The translations under genes and the position numbers were made by a program. Below the pieces are notes generated by a model. The model did no database searches. It was given only the letters and a program-made list of their open reading frames with translations, and was not told the origin of the DNA. Shown here one piece after another: positions 8,175-15,672 of a stretch of DNA of 64,000 bases; position 1 is the first letter of the stretch, and each line of letters starts with the position of its first letter. This DNA comes from Kribbella monticola. Its GTDB lineage: Bacteria > Actinomycetota > Actinomycetes > Propionibacteriales > Kribbellaceae. The stretch spans positions 62,001 to 126,000 of the forward strand of contig NZ_QFXK01000091.1 of the NCBI RefSeq assembly GCF_003261635.1, read 5' to 3'.

Positions 8175-8213
8175 CAGCGCGGCCGGGTTCCGGTGGGAAC
8201 CTCGGCCGCGCTG
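8175..8213 (-). terminator. Long hairpin after small-protein copy 3
   Basis: An 11-base outer stem (8175-8185 with 8203-8213) and a six-base inner stem (8186-8191 with 8196-8201) close on a four-base loop, with one bulged T. It starts about 30 bases beyond the stop of the copy-3 gene. There is no long T-run, as is common for actinobacterial terminators. Confidence 0.7.
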
Positions 8214-8245
8214 GGGGTGGATCGGGACGGGTGGTGGACGCGCGC

Positions 8246-8413
8246 TCACATCGCGTGCCGGGCCTGGACCGCCGGCCGGCAGACCGGCTGCGGAGTGGCC
8301 TTCGGGGCGGGCTTCTTCTGGAACCAGAGCGGGCGCCGGAAGTCCCGCCTCAGCCGCTCCTGCCGGTAGGCGATCTCCGCGTCGAGGTACTGCGACGAGT
8401 AGAACAACATCAT
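8246..8413 (-). CDS. Small protein of the AExxYRxERxxR family, copy 3
   Basis: The 55-residue product begins MMLFYSSQYLDAEIAYRQER and contains the core A-E-x-x-Y-R-x-E-R-L-R-R-D-F. Its basic, proline-rich tail ends RHAM. A GGAGGA ribosome site lies six bases before the first of two ATGs. It has its own copy of the duplicated leader (8429-8501) and its own terminator hairpin (8175-8213), so it forms a separate transcript from copies 1 and 2. Predicted as a short helix with no membrane segment or signal. No known function. Confidence 0.72.
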   Translation of the reverse strand: MMLFYSSQYLDAEIAYRQERLRRDFRRPLWFQKKPAPKATPQPVCRPAVQARHAM

Positions 8414-8428
8414 GGTGTCCTCCGGGAG

Positions 8429-8501
8429 CTTGTCGATGCGACGACTCTGCTCGCCTGAGGAGTGCGGGCACATCCGCACAACTCCCTATCCAGCTCCCTA
8501 G
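8429..8501 (-). promoter_or_regulatory. Duplicated leader/promoter block, copy B
   Basis: Gap-free partner of 7962-8034, placed upstream of small-protein copy 3. On the plus strand CTCCCTA occurs at 8482, 8494 and 8514, spaced 12 and 20 bases. The last overlaps the stop codon of the upstream pfkB-type gene. The 12-base spacing of the first two is the same in copy A. Confidence 0.7.
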
Positions 8502-8517
8502 GCCCGTCACGCCCTCC

Positions 8518-9447
8518 CTAGTGCACCCTTAGGAACCCCTCCAGCTCCGCTCGCGAAGGCCCTGTAGCCGGTCCCCGCCGCGTGACCGCAAGAGCCGCCG
8601 CCGCGTTGGCCCACCGGGCGGCCCCCGCCGGTTCCTTGCCTTCGGCAATCCCCGCCAGAAACGCCCCCGAATGAGCATCCCCCGCCCCGTTCAGATCCAC
8701 CGCAGCCACAGCGAACCCGGCCACGCTCACAACCTCACCCTGTACTCCGAGTAGGCAACCCTCGGCTCCAACCCGCACCAACACCCCGCCCGAACCGCCG
8801 GCTTCGGAGCGGCTCCCACCTCTCGCCATCAGCTCCTTCGCAGCGTCAGTGGAGTCGTTCAAGCCGGTCATCGCCTGCGCTTCGGCCCGGTTGCAACTGA
8901 GCCAATCCGCTCGGGCGAGAACGGGTTCGAGCGCGGTTGAGGGGATGTCGGCAACCAACGGACCGGGATCGAAGAAGACGTGTACGCCGGCCGGGATCGT
9001 CGCCAGCCAAGGAATCAAGGCGTCCCGGTTGGCGTCGTGGAGCAGGCTGTAGCCGGAGAGATACACCAGGTCGTCGAGTCCGGGCTGCAGCAGATCGGTA
9101 CTGCGCAACGTGGCCTCGGCGCCGGGGCTGGTGACGAAGGTTCGTTCGCCGGAGGAATCGACCAGGGTGACCACGAAGCCGGTGTCGAGGTCCCTTCTTG
9201 CCGGCAGCAACCAGTCGATGCCTTCCGCGAGCAGGGCTGCCCGGGCTCGATCGCCGAAAGGTCCGGTGCCGAGCGGGCCGCCGTACAGGGTGGTCAGGCC
9301 CAGGCGGGATGCGGCGGCCATGACGTTGAAGCCGCCACCGGGCGAAGCCGTCGTACTGGTCGCGATCACGTCACCGCCGCGGACCGGAAGGTCGCCGACG
9401 GTGAGGACCAGGTCGACGACGACGTTGCCGAGGTGGACCAGTCTCAT
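8518..9447 (-). CDS. PfkB-family carbohydrate (ribokinase-like) kinase
   Basis: The 309-residue product phosphorylates a sugar or nucleoside with ATP in the cytoplasm. It has the N-terminal glycine-rich SPGGGFNVMAAASRLG motif near residue 30 and the C-terminal DLNGAGDAHSGAFLAG signature, with the catalytic aspartate in GAGD. Its length is typical of ribokinase. Its ATG overlaps the stop of the ADP-ribosylglycohydrolase by four bases, making it the last gene of a five-gene coupled operon. This suggests it phosphorylates the sugar released by the glycohydrolase. The exact substrate cannot be told from sequence; ribose or a nucleoside is plausible. Confidence 0.88.
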   Translation of the reverse strand: MRLVHLGNVVVDLVLTVGDLPVRGGDVIATSTTASPGGGFNVMAAASRLGLTTLYGGPLGTGPFGDRARAALLAEGIDWLLPARRDLDTGFVVTLVDSSGERTFVTSPGAEATLRSTDLLQPGLDDLVYLSGYSLLHDANRDALIPWLATIPAGVHVFFDPGPLVADIPSTALEPVLARADWLSCNRAEAQAMTGLNDSTDAAKELMARGGSRSEAGGSGGVLVRVGAEGCLLGVQGEVVSVAGFAVAAVDLNGAGDAHSGAFLAGIAEGKEPAGAARWANAAAALAVTRRGPATGPSRAELEGFLRVH

Positions 9448-10514
9448 GCGTCGCGTACTTCGAGGAGCCGGGCGGCCAGGTCGTCCAGGTACAGGTTGTT
9501 GACCTGGGCAACGGTTCGCCGGGCGTCGGCCGGGAAGGCGTCGAGGCCGTGGCAGGCGCCGGCGATCGCTCCGGCGATCGCGGCGATGGTGTCGGTGTCA
9601 CCGCCGACCGATGCGGCCAGCCGGCAGACCAGCCACGGATCGTCCGGGTAGGCGGCGAGGACGGCGAACGCTGCCGGTACGGACTCCTGGCTGGCGAGGC
9701 TGGTGCCGATGAGGTCGTACACCAGTGCGGACACGGCGCCCGGCCGAGGAGGGGTAGTACCAGGCGCCGTGTCGATCAGGGGAGTGCCGGTGAGCGTCGG
9801 GTCCGCACGATCTGCCGATGTGATGAGGGAGGTGGCCCAGGCAATGCGGGTGGCGACGTCTGCGCCGGCTGTCCAGTGGCCGTGTCCGGCTGCGGCCGAA
9901 GCCGCCTGGATCGCGAGGGGGATCGCTTCAATCACGGTGGCGCCGTCGATGCCGGCGCTGACGGCGGTTGCGACGGCTGCGGCCGCTGAGAGGGCGAGGC
10001 CGGTGTTGTGGGTCGCCGCGCTGGCTGCGACCACGCGGTCGAGCAGGAGACCGTTGAAGTGAAGTGAGGTCGCGATACCGACGGGCGTGATGCGCATCGC
10101 GGCGCCGTTGGTGGTGCCGAAGCGGCCGGTTTCGGTGATGTCTGTCCCGGCCAGCAGTTCGTCGATCGCTCGCTTCGTGGACGGGCCGAGGAGGTCCAGC
10201 GAGCCGCGAGCGCGCATCGAGTCTTCCCAGGCGAGGAGTTTGCGCGCCAGTTCGTGGCCGTCGATCTTGCCGTGCGACGAGACCACGAGTTCGCCGAGGA
10301 GCATTGCTTGTTCGGTGTCGTCGGTGATCGCGCCGGCCGGCATCCCGGCGGCCAGCGGCTGGTCGTCGGGGGCCGGATGGAAACCGTCGAGCAGTTCGCC
10401 GTACCGGTCGACGATGAGGGCCCGGGGCAACGATTGGGTCGGCATGCCGAGGGCGTCGCCGATCGCCAGGCCGTAAAGGGCGCCGGCGGCACGCGCCGTA
10501 CGGGAAGGGGTCAC
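9444..10514 (-). CDS. ADP-ribosylglycohydrolase (DraG-like) family protein
   Basis: The 356-residue, all-helical dimetal hydrolase cleaves an N- or O-glycosidic bond to ribose. Conserved metal-binding motifs are present: GLAIGDALGMP near residue 18, AITDDTEQAM near residue 60 and GGDTDTIAAIAGAI near residue 310. The start is the GTG at 10514 (MTPSRTARAAG), which overlaps the GntR stop as GTGA. The frame is open further but would run into GntR. Position next to a PfkB kinase, an NCS1 base permease and an amidohydrolase-like gene points to small-molecule nucleoside cleavage rather than protein de-ADP-ribosylation. That is inference. Confidence 0.88.
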   Translation of the reverse strand: MTPSRTARAAGALYGLAIGDALGMPTQSLPRALIVDRYGELLDGFHPAPDDQPLAAGMPAGAITDDTEQAMLLGELVVSSHGKIDGHELARKLLAWEDSMRARGSLDLLGPSTKRAIDELLAGTDITETGRFGTTNGAAMRITPVGIATSLHFNGLLLDRVVAASAATHNTGLALSAAAAVATAVSAGIDGATVIEAIPLAIQAASAAAGHGHWTAGADVATRIAWATSLITSADRADPTLTGTPLIDTAPGTTPPRPGAVSALVYDLIGTSLASQESVPAAFAVLAAYPDDPWLVCRLAASVGGDTDTIAAIAGAIAGACHGLDAFPADARRTVAQVNNLYLDDLAARLLEVRDA

Positions 10515-11230
10515 TGGGTGGTTCCGGTGTAGGTGTGGCTGAGTTCGAAGTGCTGGGGGTCGAGCAGGCTGTCGACCTGCTCGGCGAAGCGGTCGTCGGC
10601 GGTCCAGCTCGTGCGGCGGGTGTGCAGGAACCACGTGCCGGGCGGTCGCTGCAGCAACGCGGCCTCTTCCTCGTCCAGTGGACGGCCACGGAGGCGTTGC
10701 CGGCCGTGGTCGAGGTGGAGACCGGCGTGGCCGAGGGTCGCGATGATCGAGTCGTTCAGCAGTCCCCGCGACGGCAGGTCGCGGAGCTCGCCGATCGCGG
10801 GGATGCGGCTGCGCTCGATCGAGATCGGTTCGCCGCCGATGATCACCCGGAGCCGCTCGATCACGATCAGGTCGGGCGATTCCAGGCCCACCCGCTCGGT
10901 CAGCACCGGGTCCTGCACGAGCGCGAGCCGTAGTACGCGGACGTGGGTCTCGACTCCTTGGGCTGCCAGGGCGTGGGTCCAGCCGAGCCGGTCGTCGAGC
11001 GGGCGGCCGTCGAAGAGGACGAACGATCCCTTGCCGGTCCGGGTGGTGATCAGGCCGTCTTCGTTCAGTACTGCGAGCGCCGAGCGGACCGTGTTCCGGC
11101 TGACGGCGAACCTTTTCGCCAGCTCGACCTCGCCGGGCAGTTGATCGCCGTGCCCGACCCGGCCCGACCGGATCTCCCGGGCCAGGATCGATGCGATCCG
11201 CTCGTGTTTGAGGTTCACGCCTCGGATCAC
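10511..11230 (-). CDS. GntR family (HutC/UTRA-type) transcriptional regulator
   Basis: The 239-residue regulator has an N-terminal winged helix (about residues 8-72, with ILAREIRSG, LPGEVELAKRFAVSRNTVRSAL and the wing TRTGKGSFV). A C-terminal effector-binding UTRA-type domain (VIERLRVIIGGEPISIERSRIP) follows. The start is the GTG at 11230, overlapping the upstream stop as GTGA. It lies inside the operon it probably controls, and the ligand is likely a metabolite of that pathway. I could not identify its operator; a site would be expected upstream of the permease at 13224-13306. Confidence 0.88.
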   Translation of the reverse strand: MIRGVNLKHERIASILAREIRSGRVGHGDQLPGEVELAKRFAVSRNTVRSALAVLNEDGLITTRTGKGSFVLFDGRPLDDRLGWTHALAAQGVETHVRVLRLALVQDPVLTERVGLESPDLIVIERLRVIIGGEPISIERSRIPAIGELRDLPSRGLLNDSIIATLGHAGLHLDHGRQRLRGRPLDEEEAALLQRPPGTWFLHTRRTSWTADDRFAEQVDSLLDPQHFELSHTYTGTTQ

Positions 11231-11760
11231 TGCTGCCCCGCGCGATTCACCAGCTCGTCGACCGTGACGACCTCGAGCATGGGGGAGTAGAGGCGCATCA
11301 GGTCGATCGCCTTGCGGTGACTGGCCTCGTCCACTCCGGCACACGCGTCCTCGACCACCTGTACCGCGACGCCCGCGTCGACCGCGGCCAGTGCGGTCGT
11401 GAGCACGCAGCAGTCCGTGGTCACCCCGCTGAGCACGAGTTGCCCGTTGGCGGCTGCCGCGAGTTCGGGGCCCCACTTGCCGAAGGTCGTCTTGTCGAGC
11501 GTCGGGGCGCCGCGGAACTCGTCGACCAGCTGGTAGGCGTACGAATCGGGGGGCTGGAGCGCGAACGGCCACTGTTCGTAGTACGGGATCCAGGAGCCGG
11601 TCGGGTGCTCGGGCGCGATGAAGCGGGTGAAGACGACGTCGTCGCCGAACAGCTCGACCAGTCGCTGGGTCGGTTTCACCACGCGCTGGAAGTCCGGGGT
11701 GGCCCAGCCGCTCTCGGGTTCGGCGAAGATGCGTTGCAGGTCGATGACCGCCAGCACCAT
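11227..11760 (-). CDS. Isochorismatase/nicotinamidase-like cysteine hydrolase
   Basis: The 177-residue cysteine hydrolase of the isochorismatase superfamily carries the expected triad. An aspartate sits in VIDLQRIF (residue 7), a lysine in DKTTFGKW, and the nucleophile cysteine in SGVTTDCCVLTTAL. Family members hydrolyse amides or carbamoyl groups such as nicotinamide, ureidoacrylate and N-carbamoylsarcosine. ATG start, overlapping the permease stop as ATGA. In this operon it may open or deamidate the base taken up by the NCS1 transporter. Substrate unknown. Confidence 0.87.
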   Translation of the reverse strand: MVLAVIDLQRIFAEPESGWATPDFQRVVKPTQRLVELFGDDVVFTRFIAPEHPTGSWIPYYEQWPFALQPPDSYAYQLVDEFRGAPTLDKTTFGKWGPELAAAANGQLVLSGVTTDCCVLTTALAAVDAGVAVQVVEDACAGVDEASHRKAIDLMRLYSPMLEVVTVDELVNRAGQQ

Positions 11761-13223
11761 CAGGCCACCGCCTCTTGTTCCTGCACGGTACGCCGGCCCG
11801 CCAGCAGCTGGACGACGAACGCGACGACGAGCGCGAACAACACGCCGAGGTTGGCGAAGGCCCAGGTGCCCTGCTTGCCGCCGAGTCCGAGCGGGCCGAG
11901 CAGATAGCCCTGCCAGGTCAGCCAGTGCGCGCTGGCGTTGGTGACCAGGCCCCAGCCGATCGCGGTGGTCACCACAATGATTGCTATCGGCAACCAGCGG
12001 ATGTCGCCGTACCGGCCGGTGCGGTCGAACAGCTCCGCCTCGGCGTAGTCACGCCGGCGACTCGCGATGTCGGCCAGCATGATGCCGCACCAGGCCGCGA
12101 CCGGGACGCCGAGCGTGATCAGGAAGCCGGTGAACTGACCGAGGAACTCGTCGCCGAAGAACACCACGTAGACGGTGCCGGCGATCATGATGACGCCGTC
12201 GACGAAGGCCGCGACGTACCGCGGTACGGGCAGTCCGACCGAGAGCAGGGCGAGCCCGGAGGAGTAGATGTCGAGGACGGCGCCGCCGACGAGGCCGAGC
12301 ACCGCGACGATCACGAACGGCACCAGGAACCACGTCGGCAGTGCCTTGGCGAGAGCACCGATCGGGTCCGCGGCGATCGCGGCCGACAGATCCGTCGACG
12401 AACCGGCAAGCAGCAGGCCGAAGACCAGCAGCACGATCGGCGCGAGCGAGGAGCCGAAGGTGGTCCAGCCGACCACGCCGGTGCTGGACGAGGAGCGCGG
12501 CAGGTAGCGCGAGTAGTCGGCCGCCGCGTTGACCCAGCCGAGGCCGAACCCGGTCATCAGGAAGACCAGCGCGCCGATCACCGCCTGGGTCGAGCCGTTC
12601 GGCAGGTCGCTCACCTTGCTCCAGCTGACCTGGTCCGCGACGAGCACGATGTAGACGACGGTGAGCACGCCCGTGACGATCGTGATGACCGTCTGCATCC
12701 GCATGATCAGGTCGAAACCGAGCACACCGCACGCGACGATCAAGGTGCCGACGACAACGAGCGCGATCACCTTGGTGATCCCGCCGCCACCCCAGCCGAG
12801 CCGCTCGAACACGGTCGCCGTCGCGAGCGTGGCGAGGATGGTCAGCACGGTTTCCCAGCCGACGGTCAGCAGCCAGGAGATGAGCGAAGGCAGTTTGTTG
12901 CCCCGTACGCCGAAGGCCGCGCGGCTCAGCACCATCGTCGGCGCGGATCCGCGCTTGCCGGCCAGCGCGATCAGGCCACAGAGCAGGAACGAGAAGACGA
13001 TGCCGGCCAGACCGGCGATCACCGCCTGCCAGAACGAGATGCCGAAGCCGAGCGCGAACGCCCCGTAGCTCAGCCCGAGCACCGACACGTTGGCGCCGAA
13101 CCAGGGCCAGAACAGGTGACTCGGCCTGCCTTTGCGGTCCGCGTCGTCAATCACGTTCAACCCGTTGAGCTCCACCTGCAGAGCCCGTACCTCGCCCGGC
13201 TCGACCTGCACCTGATCGGTCAT
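11760..13223 (-). CDS. NCS1 family nucleobase/cation symporter (cytosine/purine permease-like)
   Basis: The 487-residue polytopic protein has about 12 membrane helices. It matches the NCS1 pattern with FWPWFGANVSVLGLSYGAFALG near residue 35, a PTMVLSRAAFGVRGN motif near residue 90, and a conserved GFGLGWVNAAADYSRYLPR stretch near residue 205. It imports a nucleobase or related heterocycle with a cation across the inner membrane. The start is the ATG at 13223, with GGAG eight bases upstream. It is the first gene of the operon with isochorismatase, GntR, DraG-like and PfkB genes, all overlapping by one or four bases. Substrate specificity is not readable. Confidence 0.9.
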   Translation of the reverse strand: MTDQVQVEPGEVRALQVELNGLNVIDDADRKGRPSHLFWPWFGANVSVLGLSYGAFALGFGISFWQAVIAGLAGIVFSFLLCGLIALAGKRGSAPTMVLSRAAFGVRGNKLPSLISWLLTVGWETVLTILATLATATVFERLGWGGGGITKVIALVVVGTLIVACGVLGFDLIMRMQTVITIVTGVLTVVYIVLVADQVSWSKVSDLPNGSTQAVIGALVFLMTGFGLGWVNAAADYSRYLPRSSSSTGVVGWTTFGSSLAPIVLLVFGLLLAGSSTDLSAAIAADPIGALAKALPTWFLVPFVIVAVLGLVGGAVLDIYSSGLALLSVGLPVPRYVAAFVDGVIMIAGTVYVVFFGDEFLGQFTGFLITLGVPVAAWCGIMLADIASRRRDYAEAELFDRTGRYGDIRWLPIAIIVVTTAIGWGLVTNASAHWLTWQGYLLGPLGLGGKQGTWAFANLGVLFALVVAFVVQLLAGRRTVQEQEAVA

Positions 13224-13306
13224 CGGCTCTCCATCGCTCTTTCGGAATGAACCTGTCCAGTCCTGTTCAATCAAGCTACGACGCCACCCGCCGCCGGTCA
13301 AGGAGT

Positions 13307-13337
13307 TTGACCTAGAGGTCGCTCTAGCACCTAGCGT
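13307..13337 (+). promoter_or_regulatory. Promoter with 19-base spacer and central dyad (MerR-type)
   Basis: TTGACC (13307-13312) and TAGCGT (13332-13337) are separated by 19 bases. Inside the spacer is a perfect dyad, CTAGAG-GTCG-CTCTAG (13312-13327). An over-long spacer holding a dyad is the hallmark of promoters activated by MerR-family regulators. It points at the SDR gene starting at 13359 or 13365. No MerR gene is in the window. Confidence 0.65.
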
Positions 13338-13358
13338 CTGGAGTCCGACCTGGAGGAG

Positions 13359-14132
13359 ATGGCTGTGAAGAGGTTCGAGAACCGGGTGGCTTTCGTCACC
13401 GGAGCCGCGCACGGCATCGGCCGCGCGACCGTACTGCGCCTTGCGGCCGAAGGTGCCGCCGTCGGAGCGGCAGATGTCGATGCCGAGGGGACGGCCTCCG
13501 TGGTCGCCGAGGTCAACGACGCCGGTGGGTCTGCCATGGCGGTCGGTTGCGACATCACCGACACCGCTTCGGTCGAGGCGGCGGTGGCGGCGACCGTCGA
13601 ACGGTTCGGGCGACTCGACGTACTGGCCAATGTCGCCGGGCACAACATCGGTGGTCTCGAGGGAGGCGAACCTGCTGAGGAGCAGTGGGGTCGGCAATAC
13701 GACTTCACCTTCACCGGCGCGGTCCGCTGCATCAAGACGTCGCTGCCGCACCTGATGGCGTCGCGCGGTGCGGTCGTTCTGGTCGGCTCGATCAGCGCGG
13801 AGGTTGCCCTCGGCACCGCCCCGTACGCCGCTGCGAAGGCGGCCGTCGCGAACCTCGTCCGGAATCTGGCCGCCGACCACGGGCCACACGGCGTCCGCTT
13901 CAACGTGGTGGCCCCGGGGACGGTTGCGACCGATCGGTTTCTCGGCAAGGAGAAGTTGCTGGACGAGCTGAAGGCGATCTATCCGCTCGGCCGGGTCGGG
14001 CAGCCCGAGGACGTGGCGGCCGCCATCGCCTTCCTCGGCTCCGACGACGCGGCCTGGATCACCGGAATCACGTTGCCGGTCGAGGGCGGTCTGACAACAG
14101 GCCCAGGTCATCTCCTCGACAAGATCGGGTGA
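13359..14132 (+). CDS. Short-chain dehydrogenase/reductase (SDR)
   Basis: The 257-residue classical SDR uses NAD(P)H. It shows TGAAHGIG (residues 14-21), NVAG (91-94), a serine at about 144-146 and the Y156-x-x-x-K160 pair in APYAAAKAAV, then the NVVAPGTVATD loop. The substrate is unknown. GGAGG ends only two bases before this ATG, so the in-frame GTG at 13365 (MKRFENRVAF), eight bases from the same site, may be the true start. It is preceded by a MerR-type promoter and followed 42 bases later by an epoxide-hydrolase-like gene, which may share its transcript. Confidence 0.88.
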   Translation: MAVKRFENRVAFVTGAAHGIGRATVLRLAAEGAAVGAADVDAEGTASVVAEVNDAGGSAMAVGCDITDTASVEAAVAATVERFGRLDVLANVAGHNIGGLEGGEPAEEQWGRQYDFTFTGAVRCIKTSLPHLMASRGAVVLVGSISAEVALGTAPYAAAKAAVANLVRNLAADHGPHGVRFNVVAPGTVATDRFLGKEKLLDELKAIYPLGRVGQPEDVAAAIAFLGSDDAAWITGITLPVEGGLTTGPGHLLDKIG

Positions 14133-14174
14133 TTCTCCGGCGGCGGGCCGGGCCGCCGGACCATGATGGGGCGT

Positions 14175-15026
14175 ATGCCGAACAGTGCTGCGGTGGACGG
14201 GTTCTCGTTGGCGTACGACCGGGACGGTGAAGGGCCTGCCGTGGTGTTGTTGCACGGCTGGCCTGGGGATCGGACGGATTACCGGCTGCTCGCGCCGATG
14301 CTGGTGGAGCAGGGGTGCGAAGTCGTCGTACCCGATCTGCGCGGGTTCGGGGAGTCGGACAAGCACGAGGCCGACGCGGCGACGCAGTACGGGCTTGCTG
14401 GGCAGGCGCGGAGTGTCCTGGGGCTGATCGAGGAGTTGGGGCTCGAGCGGCCGGTGCTGGCCGGGTACGACATCGGGAGCCGGATCGCGCAGGCGATCGC
14501 GCGGAGTCGGCCCGACGCGATCCGGGGGCTGGTGGTGGCGCCGCCGTTGCCGGGGATCGGGAAGCGGGTGTTCTCGGAGCACGCGCAGGCGGAGTTCTGG
14601 TACCAGGCGTTCCACAAGTTGCCGCTGATCGAGGAGTTGGTCGACGGGAACGCCGACGCGGTACGGGCTTATCTGCGGCACTTCTGGACGCATTGGTCTG
14701 GGCCTGGTTTCGAGCCGTCGCTGGACCACTTGGTGGAGGTCTACTCGGCTCCCGGGGCTTTCACGGCGTCGATCAACTGGTACCGGGCGGGGGCCGGGTC
14801 GGTCGCGACCTCGGCTGCCGAGACGGCGCCGGCGCGGTACGACCGGATCGGCGTACCGACGGTGGTGTTGTGGCCCGAGTTCGATCCGCTGTTCCCGCGG
14901 GCGTGGTCGGACCGGCTGGACGACTTCTTCAGTGACGAGCGGCTCCGGTTCGTCGACGGGGTCGGGCACTACGCGCCGCTGGAATACCCGGAGATCCTCG
15001 CCGAGGAGATTGTCGGACTAGGCTGA
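14175..15026 (+). CDS. Alpha/beta hydrolase, epoxide-hydrolase-like
   Basis: The 283-residue alpha/beta hydrolase has the HGWPG oxyanion-hole motif near residue 29. The nucleophile elbow reads AGYDIGS, so the nucleophile is an aspartate, as in epoxide hydrolases and haloalkane dehalogenases, not a serine. The catalytic histidine lies in GVGHYAPLEYPE near the C-terminus. Two tyrosines in the cap (EFWYQAFHK and INWYRAG) fit epoxide hydrolases. Alternative ATGs lie at 14163 and 14166. It ends four bases before nuoB but has no functional link to it. It may pair with the SDR upstream in xenobiotic or lipid metabolism. Confidence 0.82.
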   Translation: MPNSAAVDGFSLAYDRDGEGPAVVLLHGWPGDRTDYRLLAPMLVEQGCEVVVPDLRGFGESDKHEADAATQYGLAGQARSVLGLIEELGLERPVLAGYDIGSRIAQAIARSRPDAIRGLVVAPPLPGIGKRVFSEHAQAEFWYQAFHKLPLIEELVDGNADAVRAYLRHFWTHWSGPGFEPSLDHLVEVYSAPGAFTASINWYRAGAGSVATSAAETAPARYDRIGVPTVVLWPEFDPLFPRAWSDRLDDFFSDERLRFVDGVGHYAPLEYPEILAEEIVGLG

Positions 15027-15030
15027 GCCC

Positions 15031-15672
15031 ATGCCTGACAGCCCCGTCCATCTGCCGACGCCGACCGTCCGGCCGGCCGTCGGCGCGCTGGCGAAGCTGG
15101 CCCCCGAGCCGGTGCGGTACCTGCTCAACTGGGGCCGCAAGTACTCGCTCTGGGTGTTCAACTTCGGGCTCGCCTGCTGCGCGATCGAGTTCATCGCGGC
15201 CTCGATGGGGCGGCACGACTTCATCCGGCTCGGTGTCATCCCGTTCGCGCCGGGGCCGCGGCAGGCCGATCTGATGGTCGTCTCGGGCACGGTGACGGAC
15301 AAGATGGCGCCGGCGATCAAGCGGCTCTACGACCAGATGCCGGAGCCGAAGTACGTGATCTCGTTCGGCTCGTGCTCGAACTCGGGCGGGCCGTACTGGG
15401 ATTCGTACTGCGTGACGAAGGGCGTCGACCAGATCATCCCGGTGGACGTCTACGTGCCGGGCTGCCCGCCGCGGCCGGAAGCGTTGCTCCAGGGCATCCT
15501 CAAGCTGCAGGAGAAGATCGCCGGCGAGAACGTCACCAGCCGGTACGAACCGTCCGTTGGTGCATTGACCCGCGGCCTGGTCGCTCCTGGGCAGGGCTCC
15601 TCGATCGCTTCTTCCTCGGGTGCTCCGGGGTCGGCTTCGGGTGCTGCGGCTGACGGCGTGGGTTCGGCGTGA
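15031..15672 (+). CDS. nuoB: NADH-quinone oxidoreductase subunit B (N2 cluster)
   Basis: The 213-residue peripheral-arm subunit holds the terminal 4Fe-4S cluster N2. The four ligands are present: the tandem C49-C50 in FGLACC, C115 in FGSCSNSGG and C145 in VPGCPPRPE. The NuoB core ends near residue 168. After it comes a serine/alanine/glycine-rich tail of about 45 residues that typical NuoB lacks. ATG start; its stop overlaps nuoC by four bases. Cluster N2 normally sits at the interface with NuoD, which is not encoded in this window. Confidence 0.93.
   Translation: MPDSPVHLPTPTVRPAVGALAKLAPEPVRYLLNWGRKYSLWVFNFGLACCAIEFIAASMGRHDFIRLGVIPFAPGPRQADLMVVSGTVTDKMAPAIKRLYDQMPEPKYVISFGSCSNSGGPYWDSYCVTKGVDQIIPVDVYVPGCPPRPEALLQGILKLQEKIAGENVTSRYEPSVGALTRGLVAPGQGSSIASSSGAPGSASGAAADGVGSA

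Larger units (their letters stand above)
7933..8245 (-). other. Spacer between small-protein transcripts
   Basis: No gene is supported in these 313 bases. From right to left on the minus strand they hold the terminator hairpin of the copy-3 gene (8175-8213), GC-rich filler, and the promoter or leader block of the copy-2 gene (7962-8034). A minus-strand frame starting MCGCSSGEQ near 8006 resembles a reading of the other leader, but it is out of frame with copy 2. Confidence 0.6.

Noticed and set aside
11775..13250. 491-codon plus-strand frame opposite the NCS1 permease
   Set aside because: Antisense to a gene with clear transporter motifs; its own translation is compositionally biased and unlike any family.
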